Notes: a model not told the origin generated them from the sequence alone. A DNA stretch of 64,000 bases from Prevotellaceae bacterium UBA4332 (GCA_002394365.1 DGTQ01000018.1:3879-67878); one strand, 5' to 3'; positions 33,468 through 42,146 are shown, counted from the first letter of the stretch. Numbers and translations: made by a program.

Positions 33468-35354
33468 CTAATTATTACCAGTTATGGATGATACAATAAC
33501 ATCAGCTATGATGTTACCAGCAGCTTCACTGATAACTGAACCTTCTTCATCCAAAATTTTATCGAATGCATCAGTTACTATATCTGAAAGGCAGTCTTCT
33601 ACTTCATCCATAATTTTGTCTTCGATGATATCCTGTGCTCTTTGCAGATAACCAGTGCTCTCAACACCCTGTGCAATTAGTTCGTCAGCTTTTTGCTTTG
33701 CTTCATCATAGCCTAATTTTGCGGAATATAAATAATAATCTAAGGCTTTCTTTTTATTCCTTTTTATACCCTTACCATACTGATAGTATCTACCAATATG
33801 AAAGAAAGCATACAAATTATTCTGCTCTGCGGCTTCTTGGAAAAGTTCTAATGCTTTGTGAAAATTCTTGGGGAATGATTCTCCATTTTCATGCATAAGA
33901 CCTAAGTTGACTATTGCCGTGCTGTCACCCTTCGCCCTTGCTTGGTTATAGTACATTTTAGCCTTATCATAATTTTTGCTTACCCCATGACCAAGACGAA
34001 AACAATTCCCTATACTTACCAAACTATTAACATCACCCATCTCATTAGCCTTCATGTAATACTCAAATGCTTTAGAATAATCTTGTGCAATTCCCTTGCC
34101 ATTATAGTACATTACCCCTACATTTCTTGTTGCTATAGCGTGCCCCATCTCGCTGGCCTTTTCAAAATACTTAAAAGCCATAATGTAGCTACATGTTACA
34201 CCAAGTCCTCTCTCGAACATAAATCCTACACTATTAGTTGCACGATCGTGCCCCATTTCGCTAGCTTTCATGTAACATTCAAATGCCTTAGAATAATCTT
34301 GCTCCACTCCTAGACCATTGTAGTACATAGTACCAACACTATATACGGCATCGGTATTACCCATTTCGTTGGCTTTCATGTAATATTCTAATGCTTTTGC
34401 ATAATCTTGGGGTACTCCTTGACCATAGTAGTACATATCACCAACATTATATACTGCATCGGCATTACCCATTTCAGAGGCTTTCATGTAATATTCTAAT
34501 GCTTTTGCATAGTCTTGGGGTACTCCTTGACCATAGTAGTACATACCACCAACATTAAATGTCGCATCATTGTCTCCCATCTCGCTAGCTTTCATACCAT
34601 ATTCAAATGCCTTTTTATAGTCTTGAGTAACTACTACGCCATTAAAGAAAAATCCCGCAACATTATTTGCAGCAATTGCATCTCCCATCTCGCTAGCCTT
34701 CATGTAATACTCAAATGCTTTAGCGTAATCTTGTGGCACTCCTTGTCCTTTGTCATACATAAATCCAACCTGATTTGTTGCGCCAGCATGCCCCATCTCA
34801 CTGGCTTTCAGAAAGTACTCAAATGCTTTGGTATAATCTTGTGGCACACCCTGTCCTATATCGTACATATATCCCACATTAAATGTTGCGCCAGCATGTC
34901 CCATCTCACTTGCTTTCAGATAGTACTCAAATGCTTTAGTATAATCTTGTGGCACACCCTGTCCTATATCGTACATAAGCCCCACATTAAATGTTGCGCC
35001 AACATGCCCCATCTCACTGGCTTTCAGAAAGTACTCAAATGCTTTAGCGTAATCTTGTGGCACTCCTTTGCCATTATAATACATAAATCCAACCTGATTT
35101 GTTGCGCTAGCATCTCCCATTTCGCAAGCTTTAAGAGAAAGTAGGAAATAAGTATAATCATCAATAATATCATCTGCCCACATAACATCAGCTTTTTCAT
35201 ATATTCTTTTTGAATCATTGCCGATGTATATTTCTATGAGGCTCATAAATTCTTCGGCTGTAATTTCGTCAGTAAAAGAATTGCGACAATTGTCATTGAT
35301 AGACTTAACATCTACGCCAAAAATTTTGGCAGCTTCATCTTTCTTGATATTCAT
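33468..35354 (-). CDS. Sel1-like repeat protein
   Basis: The 628-residue protein is mostly a solenoid of about thirteen 36-residue Sel1-like repeats (about 78-545), with the consensus ASEMGHAGATFNVGYMYDIG followed by QGVPQDYTKAFEYFLK. The first 75 residues form a small helical domain starting with a helix-turn-helix-like AAKIFGVDVKSIND, and the last 60 are acidic and amphipathic. There is no signal peptide, so it is probably cytoplasmic and acts as a scaffold. Some repeats are nearly identical at DNA level, so copy number may vary. It is the last gene of an operon starting at 39136. Confidence 0.88.
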   Translation of the reverse strand: MNIKKDEAAKIFGVDVKSINDNCRNSFTDEITAEEFMSLIEIYIGNDSKRIYEKADVMWADDIIDDYTYFLLSLKACEMGDASATNQVGFMYYNGKGVPQDYAKAFEYFLKASEMGHVGATFNVGLMYDIGQGVPQDYTKAFEYYLKASEMGHAGATFNVGYMYDIGQGVPQDYTKAFEYFLKASEMGHAGATNQVGFMYDKGQGVPQDYAKAFEYYMKASEMGDAIAANNVAGFFFNGVVVTQDYKKAFEYGMKASEMGDNDATFNVGGMYYYGQGVPQDYAKALEYYMKASEMGNADAVYNVGDMYYYGQGVPQDYAKALEYYMKANEMGNTDAVYSVGTMYYNGLGVEQDYSKAFECYMKASEMGHDRATNSVGFMFERGLGVTCSYIMAFKYFEKASEMGHAIATRNVGVMYYNGKGIAQDYSKAFEYYMKANEMGDVNSLVSIGNCFRLGHGVSKNYDKAKMYYNQARAKGDSTAIVNLGLMHENGESFPKNFHKALELFQEAAEQNNLYAFFHIGRYYQYGKGIKRNKKKALDYYLYSAKLGYDEAKQKADELIAQGVESTGYLQRAQDIIEDKIMDEVEDCLSDIVTDAFDKILDEEGSVISEAAGNIIADVIVSSITGNN

Positions 35355-35463
35355 AAATCTTACTTATTGATTGACTGGTTTTGTTTGCTATTTTTCACGA
35401 ACTTGAGTGCCAAACTATACTCTTAATGTAAGTTTCACCTAAAAAATGATTGTCAGTTTTATT

Positions 35464-36654
35464 TTAAAATGCGGCTAACCACTTCTTCATCTCGGGGTTA
35501 TACATCAAATCTCGATTGTCTGCCCCTTTTGTGATAGTAGCGACGAAACATTCGCTGAGTTTGTTGTCAAAGGCTCCACTGTTTATGCCCTCGCTCTTGA
35601 CAAGGAGTATTGGGATGTTGTTCATCAATCCCATGCCGACTTCAAGTTCGTTCCAAGGGGTAGGAAGGTCTATGTCTTTTATACTTTGTTCGTATTGTGT
35701 GTCAGGGTGACTGATGCCTTCCTTAATGCTGATTTGCTTGAAACCAAAGGCTATCATAGCGGAGGAGTTTTGTATACTTTGGCGTATTTTATTGAACTGA
35801 CCAAATTCTGGATACTCATCTTTCTGATAATATATAACCTCAAAATGCAATTCGTTTTCCAAATAGGCTTTATAGTCTTTTGTTAGGATTTCATCTTCTT
35901 TGCTCATGCAACCAGGCATGCTGAAAAAGACCGTTTTGCATTCTTGTTTTGTTGAGGGGGTCGTAAACTCTTCCTCATACATAAAGATTCCTTCTTGCGA
36001 GAGTTTGCCTTCAAACTCTATCGGAAGATTGGTAGCATTGCAGAAATTCGCACCATATAGTTTGACTTTCTCAAAATATGCCTTACTTAAATCTGTACCT
36101 TTGAAATACGCATTGGTGAAATCACATTTTTTAATTTGTGTGTGGTACAAAATTGCATCCAAGAAAATGGCTCCTTGTCCATCTATATTATTAAGCGTAG
36201 CGTATGATATATCAGCCATAAACATATCAGTTTCTTTCATATTGATGCGTATATCATCTTTTCGTCCCAAATAAAGATTCTGAAGGTTGGTGTTTTGCAA
36301 GTCTATCTTACTTAGATTTTTGGCATAAGCAAGTCCATCTCCAAGAGTTTTTTGCAGAACGCCTGTAGGGATAACTTTCAAAATGGATGATATTACATTT
36401 ACAGCTTCAATATGCAGGTCTATTATAGTATTCGTTAAATAGCGTCGTAAAAGAATTGCTGCAGATAATTGCGATGTTTTATTATCAGAGGATAATTGGG
36501 ATACTACTATGTCGAATGACTTGTAATAACCTTCACGTTTCCTAGATGCACTTTGCAAGAAATCTTGTATGTATTTTAGAATTCCATACACAACAGCAGT
36601 AACTACACTAAGTATAGCTATTATCTGAATAACATCTGACACCTTAAATTCCAT
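35464..36654 (-). CDS. Membrane pentapeptide protein with TIR/deoxyribosyltransferase-like domain
   Basis: The 396-residue protein has one N-terminal membrane helix (about 8-26), a helical part (about 35-105), a pentapeptide-repeat stretch (about 112-212; DLQNTNLQN, DFTNAYFKGTDLSKAYFEK), and a C-terminal alpha/beta domain (about 240-385). In the last, KTVFFSMPGC begins the first strand, IRQSIQNSSAMIAFGF the central one, and PTPWNELEVGMGLMNNIPILLV carries a Glu in the position of the catalytic Glu of nucleoside deoxyribosyltransferase and TIR-like NADase folds. This is a fold-level resemblance, not a family hit. The architecture fits a membrane-tethered nucleotide-degrading effector. Confidence 0.55.
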   Translation of the reverse strand: MEFKVSDVIQIIAILSVVTAVVYGILKYIQDFLQSASRKREGYYKSFDIVVSQLSSDNKTSQLSAAILLRRYLTNTIIDLHIEAVNVISSILKVIPTGVLQKTLGDGLAYAKNLSKIDLQNTNLQNLYLGRKDDIRINMKETDMFMADISYATLNNIDGQGAIFLDAILYHTQIKKCDFTNAYFKGTDLSKAYFEKVKLYGANFCNATNLPIEFEGKLSQEGIFMYEEEFTTPSTKQECKTVFFSMPGCMSKEDEILTKDYKAYLENELHFEVIYYQKDEYPEFGQFNKIRQSIQNSSAMIAFGFKQISIKEGISHPDTQYEQSIKDIDLPTPWNELEVGMGLMNNIPILLVKSEGINSGAFDNKLSECFVATITKGADNRDLMYNPEMKKWLAAF

Positions 36655-36727
36655 TGTGATTAGTGGTATTTTATTAATTACCTTATACTTTCAACGTTAA
36701 TATAAATGCTTATGTGTCACTGTACAT

Positions 36728-37687
36728 TCAATAATAATTGGCACATGTTCTAACATAGTTACTTAACTGACTAAGAGACACACCCCACTTGTTATAATAG
36801 TCTGTTTCACGTATAGATATATAAAGATTTACTAACGGATTTTTTTCGTCTTTATAGCAAATACGAGCATACTGATTAATCGTTTGTGAAAAAACAACCT
36901 GATATGACTGACGCATACCATTAGTTCCCATCACACCAATCATTGCTCCTGTAAAGTGATTCGTCTTGAGTAGGTATTCAAAAATATTGGGAACTATAAT
37001 ATTAGAACTATTGTCATCGTCAACAGTTTCTGCATATGTTATGTCAGAATAATTCACTTTTCGAGAATTTGCTACCAAAATAAGATTACATGGAATTGTC
37101 TTAGAATAGTCTTGAGGACAATCCTTAGGTGATAATTTTAATCTTATTTCCACGCAAGTTCCGTACTCGAAACCTTTATCTAAGCCATGAGATTCTTTAT
37201 ATTCAGTTAACTGCTGTTGAGCCTTCTTTGATGGAAGTTCTTCTTCACAAAGATATTTTTCATCCAAATAGTTGAGGACAGCATGAATAACGCCCACTTT
37301 CGTACTGATATTCAATAATCCAGAACGGTCAAATCCCATAATAAATGCAAAATTCTGGAGTTCTGACAAAGGCAATTCATTGAGCAAGATATCCATATTC
37401 TCTGGAAAACCATTTCTCAATAAGGTAACTTTGCGTTTTACAAGGATTGTATTTGACATACGACCTTTCATAATTTTGTATAGCCATTTCAAGTATACAC
37501 AAGAAGCATAAATCACTCCAATAACAGCCATACCCGATACTATTTTCCACCCCAAATCTAAACTGACCAAAGAATTAACCACTCCCCATGCTGCAACGAG
37601 GAAACCAATAAAAGCTAATATTCTTTTTCTTGATTGATAGTATGCTTCTTTTACATACACACGCGTATTATTGCCTATCTTTTTCAT
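36728..37687 (-). CDS. Two-TM protein of unknown function
   Basis: I do not recognise this 319-residue protein. Two membrane helices are at about 19-37 and 47-67 with a short loop between them. The rest (about 75-319) is a cytoplasmic alpha/beta domain with CNLILVANSRKVNYSDI, NIIVPNIFEYLLKTNHFTGAMIGVMGTNGMRQSYQVVFSQTINQYARICYK, which faintly recalls a macro-type nucleotide-binding fold, as in membrane-linked DUF6430 proteins; this is weak. The gene is 13 bases after the cupin gene and belongs to the same operon. Confidence 0.5.
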   Translation of the reverse strand: MKKIGNNTRVYVKEAYYQSRKRILAFIGFLVAAWGVVNSLVSLDLGWKIVSGMAVIGVIYASCVYLKWLYKIMKGRMSNTILVKRKVTLLRNGFPENMDILLNELPLSELQNFAFIMGFDRSGLLNISTKVGVIHAVLNYLDEKYLCEEELPSKKAQQQLTEYKESHGLDKGFEYGTCVEIRLKLSPKDCPQDYSKTIPCNLILVANSRKVNYSDITYAETVDDDNSSNIIVPNIFEYLLKTNHFTGAMIGVMGTNGMRQSYQVVFSQTINQYARICYKDEKNPLVNLYISIRETDYYNKWGVSLSQLSNYVRTCANYY

Positions 37688-37700
37688 AATTAATTCATTT

Positions 37701-38123
37701 TTATTTCATTTTTGCATCCCAATCTTCACACCAACTCATTACAGAATTTGTATGGTTGATCAGTTTCTTATCATTTCCTCCTGGAGACTTTACGAATAGC
37801 ACCTCTGTTCCTGGTTGCGCTTTGGTAATATACTGCATATTTGGTTCTACAACATACATGTCATCTTTGTTATATTCATATTCTTTCTTTTCTTCAAACA
37901 AATATACTTTGACAGCCCCCTCCCTAACAATATTATATTCATGATTCCATTGATGGTAATGTGCTTTTTCTGCCGTAAACTTTTCGTAATAGCTTATACC
38001 TATCTCAAGACCATCCGTATTAACAAATTCAAATTCTTCAGGTTTAGATAATTTTCCACATAAGTAGACTCGTTTTTTTTTCGAGAGAATTTTTCTTACT
38101 TGTTTTCCGTCAACATTTTTCAT
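37701..38123 (-). CDS. Small cupin-fold protein
   Basis: The 140-residue protein contains KAHYHQWNHEYNIVREGAVKVYLFEE (about 54-79) and DDMYVVEPNMQYITKAQPGTEVLFVKSPGG (about 87-116), the two conserved cupin motifs with His residues in the first (HYH...H..Y). No fused domain is present. It may bind a metal and a small ligand or sugar nucleotide. Spacing (53 bases from the upstream gene, 13 to the next) places it inside the operon. The reaction is not predictable. Confidence 0.7.
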   Translation of the reverse strand: MKNVDGKQVRKILSKKKRVYLCGKLSKPEEFEFVNTDGLEIGISYYEKFTAEKAHYHQWNHEYNIVREGAVKVYLFEEKKEYEYNKDDMYVVEPNMQYITKAQPGTEVLFVKSPGGNDKKLINHTNSVMSWCEDWDAKMK

Positions 38124-38176
38124 TCTATTTTTCTGTTAATTATTTTATATTTCATACACAAACACAATACTAAAAC

Positions 38177-39136
38177 CTATTTCAGCAGTCGATTTCTTAT
38201 CGCAGTACAATGTTTTTTGCGTTCTCCATCGAGAGCATAAGCATATTTATCGTAATTCTTATTTTCTCTGGTTACATATTTGAAAAAATCCTTTATGGCT
38301 GCTACATTTTGTTTTATCGCTCTTAGTGGAGGACTGGAGGCTCCTAAGAGACTGCTTTCTGTAAAGATTGCCATAGGATAGATTGTTTGGCGAGCTGTAG
38401 CTATATCCTCGTCAAAGGCTGCTATTTTGTGTCCTGCTTCAACAATATAGTAATTGGATATAATAACACGATTATGCAATTTGGCATAAATTTTACTTCC
38501 TTTATCAAAGCCTATGACCTCCATCTGGATAGGATATTCTTTTCTTATCTTTTTTCTAACCACCTCCAGTCCCATTGCTATATCATCAAACTTGAGAGGC
38601 TGATTGTCTTTGTTGAACATTATCGTTATTATATATTTACCTCCATGAAATTGTTTGGGAAGAAGTTGATCAAGAATTACTTCTATGTTTGCAAAGCCAT
38701 CACCTTCTTCTGGTTCAATTGTTTCAAAAAGATAACGATCTACTATTATAAGGGAATTGGATGGTAGTTTTTCTACACTATCTAAAACCGCATCCCAGCC
38801 TCTTTCCAATTTGTGGTATTTGTTTGCAACGAAGGCATCATTGATGTCTATGAGAGCTGAGACATCTGGATTGTCGCCACTGACGCACATAACACCATAG
38901 TTTTGCTGAATGGCTGAAGCCTCATCGGGTGTGATAGAGAGAATGTATAGGGAGGACGGATGTTTTAGTACATCTTGAGGAGTGTTCTTTAGCTTCTCTG
39001 TCTCTTCTGTTGTTATTATCTGATGTTCATATTTCCTTAGTATTTTATACAGGTTAGCATGCTCTGCCACTGGATTGTTTTTCTCTTCTTCTATAATTTT
39101 ATTATAGATGGTATCTGTTATTATAACACTGAACAT
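38177..39136 (-). CDS. Hypothetical protein heading the accessory operon
   Basis: I do not recognise this 319-residue protein. It is soluble with no signal peptide or membrane helix. SLIIVDRYLFETIEPEEGDGFANIEVILDQLLPKQFHGGKYIITIMF (about 128-174) looks like a Rossmann-type strand-helix-strand with a conserved-looking Asp, followed by YPIQMEVIGFDKGSKIYAKLHNRVIISNYYIVEAGHKIAAF; the C-terminus is basic (DGERKKHCTAIRNRLLK). The pattern ending in H-N-R-V-I-I-S-N-Y recalls phosphodiesterase or nuclease-like regions but is not diagnostic. It is the first gene of the operon and has a good promoter. Confidence 0.5.
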   Translation of the reverse strand: MFSVIITDTIYNKIIEEEKNNPVAEHANLYKILRKYEHQIITTEETEKLKNTPQDVLKHPSSLYILSITPDEASAIQQNYGVMCVSGDNPDVSALIDINDAFVANKYHKLERGWDAVLDSVEKLPSNSLIIVDRYLFETIEPEEGDGFANIEVILDQLLPKQFHGGKYIITIMFNKDNQPLKFDDIAMGLEVVRKKIRKEYPIQMEVIGFDKGSKIYAKLHNRVIISNYYIVEAGHKIAAFDEDIATARQTIYPMAIFTESSLLGASSPPLRAIKQNVAAIKDFFKYVTRENKNYDKYAYALDGERKKHCTAIRNRLLK

Positions 39137-39175
39137 AAGAATGTAGATTTAAGACGGTTTTAATTATTATCGGTG

Positions 39176-39207
39176 CAAATATACAATTTTTTTTATATAC
39201 GGACAAA
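39176..39207 (-). promoter_or_regulatory. Promoter of the five-gene accessory operon
   Basis: On the minus strand, TTTG (39204-39207), 20 bases, TATATTTG (39176-39183), about 40 bases before the start at 39136. No equally good promoter was seen in the gaps at 38.15, 37.69, 36.69 or 35.41 kb. Confidence 0.7.
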
Positions 39208-39344
39208 TCACGAGGAGAATTTTCTTCTTTTTTTTGTAAAAATACCCATTATCCGTTATGCGAAAAATCGTGGGCAGGAGCTTTCATTTATTCATTTATG
39301 CAGTTTTTTATACAATGGAGTGCAAAAAACCTGACAGTTTATGC

Positions 39345-39373
39345 TTTGGAATCCAGTATTTTTTATAACTTTG
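39345..39373 (+). promoter_or_regulatory. Promoter of the arg/pro cluster
   Basis: TTTG (39345-39348), 17 bases, TAACTTTG (39366-39373). The spacer is slightly short. It directly precedes a candidate ARG box. The rest of the 39137-39459 gap is the minus-strand promoter of the accessory operon and A/T-rich sequence, plus a repeat block before argR (39406-39458). Confidence 0.6.
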
Positions 39374-39384
39374 CATGCTGATAA

Positions 39385-39398
39385 CGAATAAATATTCA
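39385..39398. promoter_or_regulatory. Candidate ARG box for ArgR
   Basis: CGAATAAATATTCA is, on the other strand, TGAATATTTATTCG. It matches the Escherichia coli ARG-box core TGAATNNNNATTCA at all but the last base. It lies 12 bases after the -7 box, at the probable transcription start, where a repressor would block transcription. Confidence 0.6.
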
Positions 39399-39459
39399 TT
39401 TTTTACTTCGTACGAAACGCAACTGCGTTGCTACGAAAACGAAAACGAAAACGAAACGA

Positions 39460-39951
39460 ATGATGCTGAAGGTTTCAAGAAAAGACAGGCTGGCGGCACT
39501 GAGACTGGTGATTCTGACGAACGAGCTGAGTTCGCAGGAGGAGGTGATGCAGGCTATGGCGAGACAGAGTATCGCCATTACGCAGGCTACCCTGTCACGA
39601 GACATGAAACAGCTGAAGGTGGCGAAGGCTGCAAACGGCGACGGGAGATATGTGTATGCACTGCCTGAGGAGGCGGCATACAGACGCGTACACCGTCCGC
39701 AGACTCCTGCTCAGAGCATACTGCCGTCGCCTGGATATAAGTCGATACAGTTCTCGGGCAACATGGGGGTGATAAGGACTCAGCCTGGGTTCGCAAGCAG
39801 CATAGCATCGAACATAGACCAACTGGCTCCTAAGGACGTGATAGGCACCATAGCGGGCGACGACACGATTTTCATAGTGTTGCGCGAGGGGGCGAAGCAC
39901 CTGGACGTGGTGGACCAGCTGAGCGCGATAATTCCTGAAATGGGGATATAG
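39460..39951 (+). CDS. argR: Arginine repressor
   Basis: The 163-residue protein has the ArgR winged helix (about 5-70; LTNELSSQEEVMQAMARQSIAITQATLSRDMKQLKVAKA) and the C-terminal oligomerisation and arginine-binding domain (about 95-163) with DVIGTIAGDDTIFIVLRE. Two ATG codons stand side by side (39460 and 39463) and either could be used. A candidate operator lies upstream, so autoregulation is likely. The gene starts the arg/pro cluster as in Bacteroides. The leader contains a GAAAAC hexamer repeat (about 39436-39457) directly before the start codon. Confidence 0.93.
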   Translation: MMLKVSRKDRLAALRLVILTNELSSQEEVMQAMARQSIAITQATLSRDMKQLKVAKAANGDGRYVYALPEEAAYRRVHRPQTPAQSILPSPGYKSIQFSGNMGVIRTQPGFASSIASNIDQLAPKDVIGTIAGDDTIFIVLREGAKHLDVVDQLSAIIPEMGI

Positions 39952-39956
39952 GACAG

Positions 39957-40054
39957 TTCACAGTTCACAATTCACAGTTCACAATTCACAATTCACAGTT
40001 CACAATTCACAGTTCACAATTCACAGTTCACAATTCACAGTTCACAATTCACAG
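39957..40054 (+). repeat. Heptamer array of TTCACAG/TTCACAA type
   Basis: Fourteen consecutive 7-base units alternate TTCACAG and TTCACAA. They begin six bases after the argR stop codon and fill two thirds of the gap to the next gene. Shorter arrays of the same unit lie at about 40716, 43182 and 45284. Confidence 0.95.
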
Positions 40055-40097
40055 TTGAGAGATAAAATATAAGATTAAAGGATTAAAGAATAAAAAA

Positions 40098-40709
40098 TTG
40101 ACTAAGGACGTAAGAATATTGGTGGCAGACGAATCGCACGAGAAGTACGTGGATTTGATTCTGGATACTATACGCGAGGCGGCAAAGAAGCGCGGCACGG
40201 GTATAGCGGAGCGTACGCACGAGTACGTGGCAACGAAGATGAAGGAGGGCAAGGCGGTGATAGCCCTGGACTCTGAGGAGAACTTCGCAGGATTCAGTTA
40301 CATTGAGACTTGGGGCAACAAGCACTATGTGACGACTTCGGGCTTGATAGTGCATCCTGACTATCAGGGCCTTGGCATTGCGAAGAGGATAAAGGACTAC
40401 ACGTTTACGCTGGCGCGCATACGCTGGCCTGAGGCTAAGATATTCTCGCTGACATCGGGCGATGCGGTGATGAAGATGAATACGGCGCTGGGCTACGTGC
40501 CTGTGAGCTTCAACCAACTGACTGATGATGATGCCTTCTGGCGCGGCTGCGAGGGGTGTGTGAACCATGACATTCTGGTGGCGAAGAACCGCAAGTTCTG
40601 CATCTGCACGGGTATGCTCTATGACCCCGAGAAGCATAAGGGAGAGCCTACGCCTGCCAGTGTGTTTCAGGACATAATGAAGACGCTGGCGAAGAGGGGG
40701 ATGGTGTGA
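40098..40709 (+). CDS. GNAT acyltransferase, probable N-succinylglutamate synthase
   Basis: The 203-residue protein is a GNAT-fold acyltransferase: GLIVHPDYQGLGIAKRIKDYTFTL (about 92-115) contains the Q-G-x-G-x-A acyl-CoA-binding loop, preceded by strands around VIALDSEENFAGFSYIETW. It lies exactly where Bacteroides thetaiotaomicron encodes BT3761, between argR and argG, the enzyme inferred there to acylate glutamate with succinyl-CoA. I therefore predict that it makes N-succinylglutamate, the first step of this pathway, replacing ArgA or ArgJ. The start is TTG at 40098. The evidence for the substrate is position and the Ser90 of ArgF', not sequence motifs. Confidence 0.7.
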   Translation: MTKDVRILVADESHEKYVDLILDTIREAAKKRGTGIAERTHEYVATKMKEGKAVIALDSEENFAGFSYIETWGNKHYVTTSGLIVHPDYQGLGIAKRIKDYTFTLARIRWPEAKIFSLTSGDAVMKMNTALGYVPVSFNQLTDDDAFWRGCEGCVNHDILVAKNRKFCICTGMLYDPEKHKGEPTPASVFQDIMKTLAKRGMV

Positions 40710-40715
40710 TAGTGC

Positions 40716-40822
40716 ACAGTTCACAATTCACAATTCACAATTCACAGTTCACAGTTCACAGTTCACAGTTTTCGTAGCAAAGCGTTTCGGTAGGTCTGCA
40801 AGACCGTTTCGTTTTCGTACGA
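40716..40822. repeat. Heptamer array and TTCGTAGC repeat block
   Basis: TTCACAA/TTCACAG units (about 40716-40768) are followed by TTTTCGTAGC, an AAAGCGTTTCG motif, a GGTCTGCAAGACC palindrome and TTTCGTTTTCGTACG (about 40769-40820). The second part resembles the block before argR (39406-39458) and the one inside the histidine kinase. Confidence 0.8.
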
Positions 40823-40864
40823 AGTTCACAGTTCATAGTTGGAAATTAGAAAATTTATTAAGAT

Positions 40865-42061
40865 ATGGCTAAGAAAAAAGTAGTTGTAGCATTCAGTGGA
40901 GGTCTTGACACCTCTTACACAGTGATGAAACTGGCACAGGACGGTTACGAGGTGTATGCCGCTTGCGCCAACACGGGTGGTTTCTCTGCAGAGCAGCTGA
41001 AGACCAACGAGGAAAACGCCTATAAGTTGGGCGCAGTGAAGTATGTGACGCTTGACGTGACGCAGGAGTATTACGAGAAGTCGTTGAAGTACATGGTGTA
41101 TGGCAACGTGCTGCGTAACAACTGCTACCCTATCTCGGTATCGTCGGAGCGCATATTCCAGGCTATCGCCATAGCTCGCTATGCCAACGAGATAGGTGCC
41201 GATGCCATAGCTCACGGCTCTACTGGTGCGGGCAACGACCAGATAAGGTTTGACATGACATTCCTCGTGATGGCTCCTGGGGTGGAGATTATCACCCTGA
41301 CGCGTGACGGCAACCTGAGCCGACAGGAGGAGATAGACTACCTGAACGAGCACGGTTTCTATGCTGACTTCACGAAGCTGAAGTATTCTTACAACGTAGG
41401 CATCTGGGGCACGAGTATCTGTGGCGGAGAGATTCTGGACTCTAAGCAGGGACTGCCTGAGAGTGCTTACCTGAAGCACCCTACGAAGGAGGGTCCTGAG
41501 ACCCTGAAACTGGGCTTCGAGAAGGGCGAGCTGTGCTCTGTCAATGGCAAGAAGTATGACGACAAGATTAAGGCTATTCAGGCTGTGGAAGAGATAGGTG
41601 CGGCTTACGGCATAGGCAGGGACTGCCACGTGGGCGACACCATCATAGGCATCAAGGGCAGGGTAGGCTTTGAGGCTGCTGCTCCGATGCTGATTATCGG
41701 TGCTCACCGCTTCCTGGAGAAATATACCCTCTCCAAGTGGCAGCAGTACTGGAAGGACCAGGTGGCTAACTGGTATGGAATGTTCCTGCACGAGTCACAG
41801 TATCTGGAGCCTGTGATGGCTGACATCGAGGCTATGCTGACCAGCTCTCAGCGTAACGTGACGGGTGTGGTAGAACTGGAACTGCATCCGCTCTGCTTCC
41901 AGACTGTTGGCGTTGATTCTCCTAACGACCTTGTAAAGAACAAGCTGGGCGAATATGGCGAGACTGCCAAGGCTTGGACCTCAGAGGATGCCAAGGGCTT
42001 CATCAAGGTTTCTTCTACTGCCTTGAGAGCGTATTATCTGGCACATCCGGGGGAGAGGTGA
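40865..42061 (+). CDS. argG: Argininosuccinate synthase
   Basis: The 398-residue enzyme joins citrulline and aspartate using ATP in the cytoplasm. The P-loop-like VVVAFSGGLDTSYT lies at residues 5-18; HGSTGAGNDQIRFD (about 119-132), the conserved ASS signature, follows, with GRDCHVGDTIIGIKGR and ANWYGMFLHESQYLEPV later. Length and order are normal. In Bacteroidota the substrate citrulline is thought to be freed from N-succinylcitrulline by a deacylase not present in this window. Confidence 0.95.
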   Translation: MAKKKVVVAFSGGLDTSYTVMKLAQDGYEVYAACANTGGFSAEQLKTNEENAYKLGAVKYVTLDVTQEYYEKSLKYMVYGNVLRNNCYPISVSSERIFQAIAIARYANEIGADAIAHGSTGAGNDQIRFDMTFLVMAPGVEIITLTRDGNLSRQEEIDYLNEHGFYADFTKLKYSYNVGIWGTSICGGEILDSKQGLPESAYLKHPTKEGPETLKLGFEKGELCSVNGKKYDDKIKAIQAVEEIGAAYGIGRDCHVGDTIIGIKGRVGFEAAAPMLIIGAHRFLEKYTLSKWQQYWKDQVANWYGMFLHESQYLEPVMADIEAMLTSSQRNVTGVVELELHPLCFQTVGVDSPNDLVKNKLGEYGETAKAWTSEDAKGFIKVSSTALRAYYLAHPGER

Positions 42062-42146
42062 TAGCGACCCCGACCCCTCCTCCGTGGGGGAGGTTCAAAA
42101 GTTCAAGTTGCGCTAAGCGCAGGTTCAAAAGGATTAAAGGATTTTT

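Noticed and set aside
39957..40054. CRISPR array
   Set aside because: Units are 7 bases without spacers, and no cas gene is present. The same applies to the other tandem arrays in the window.
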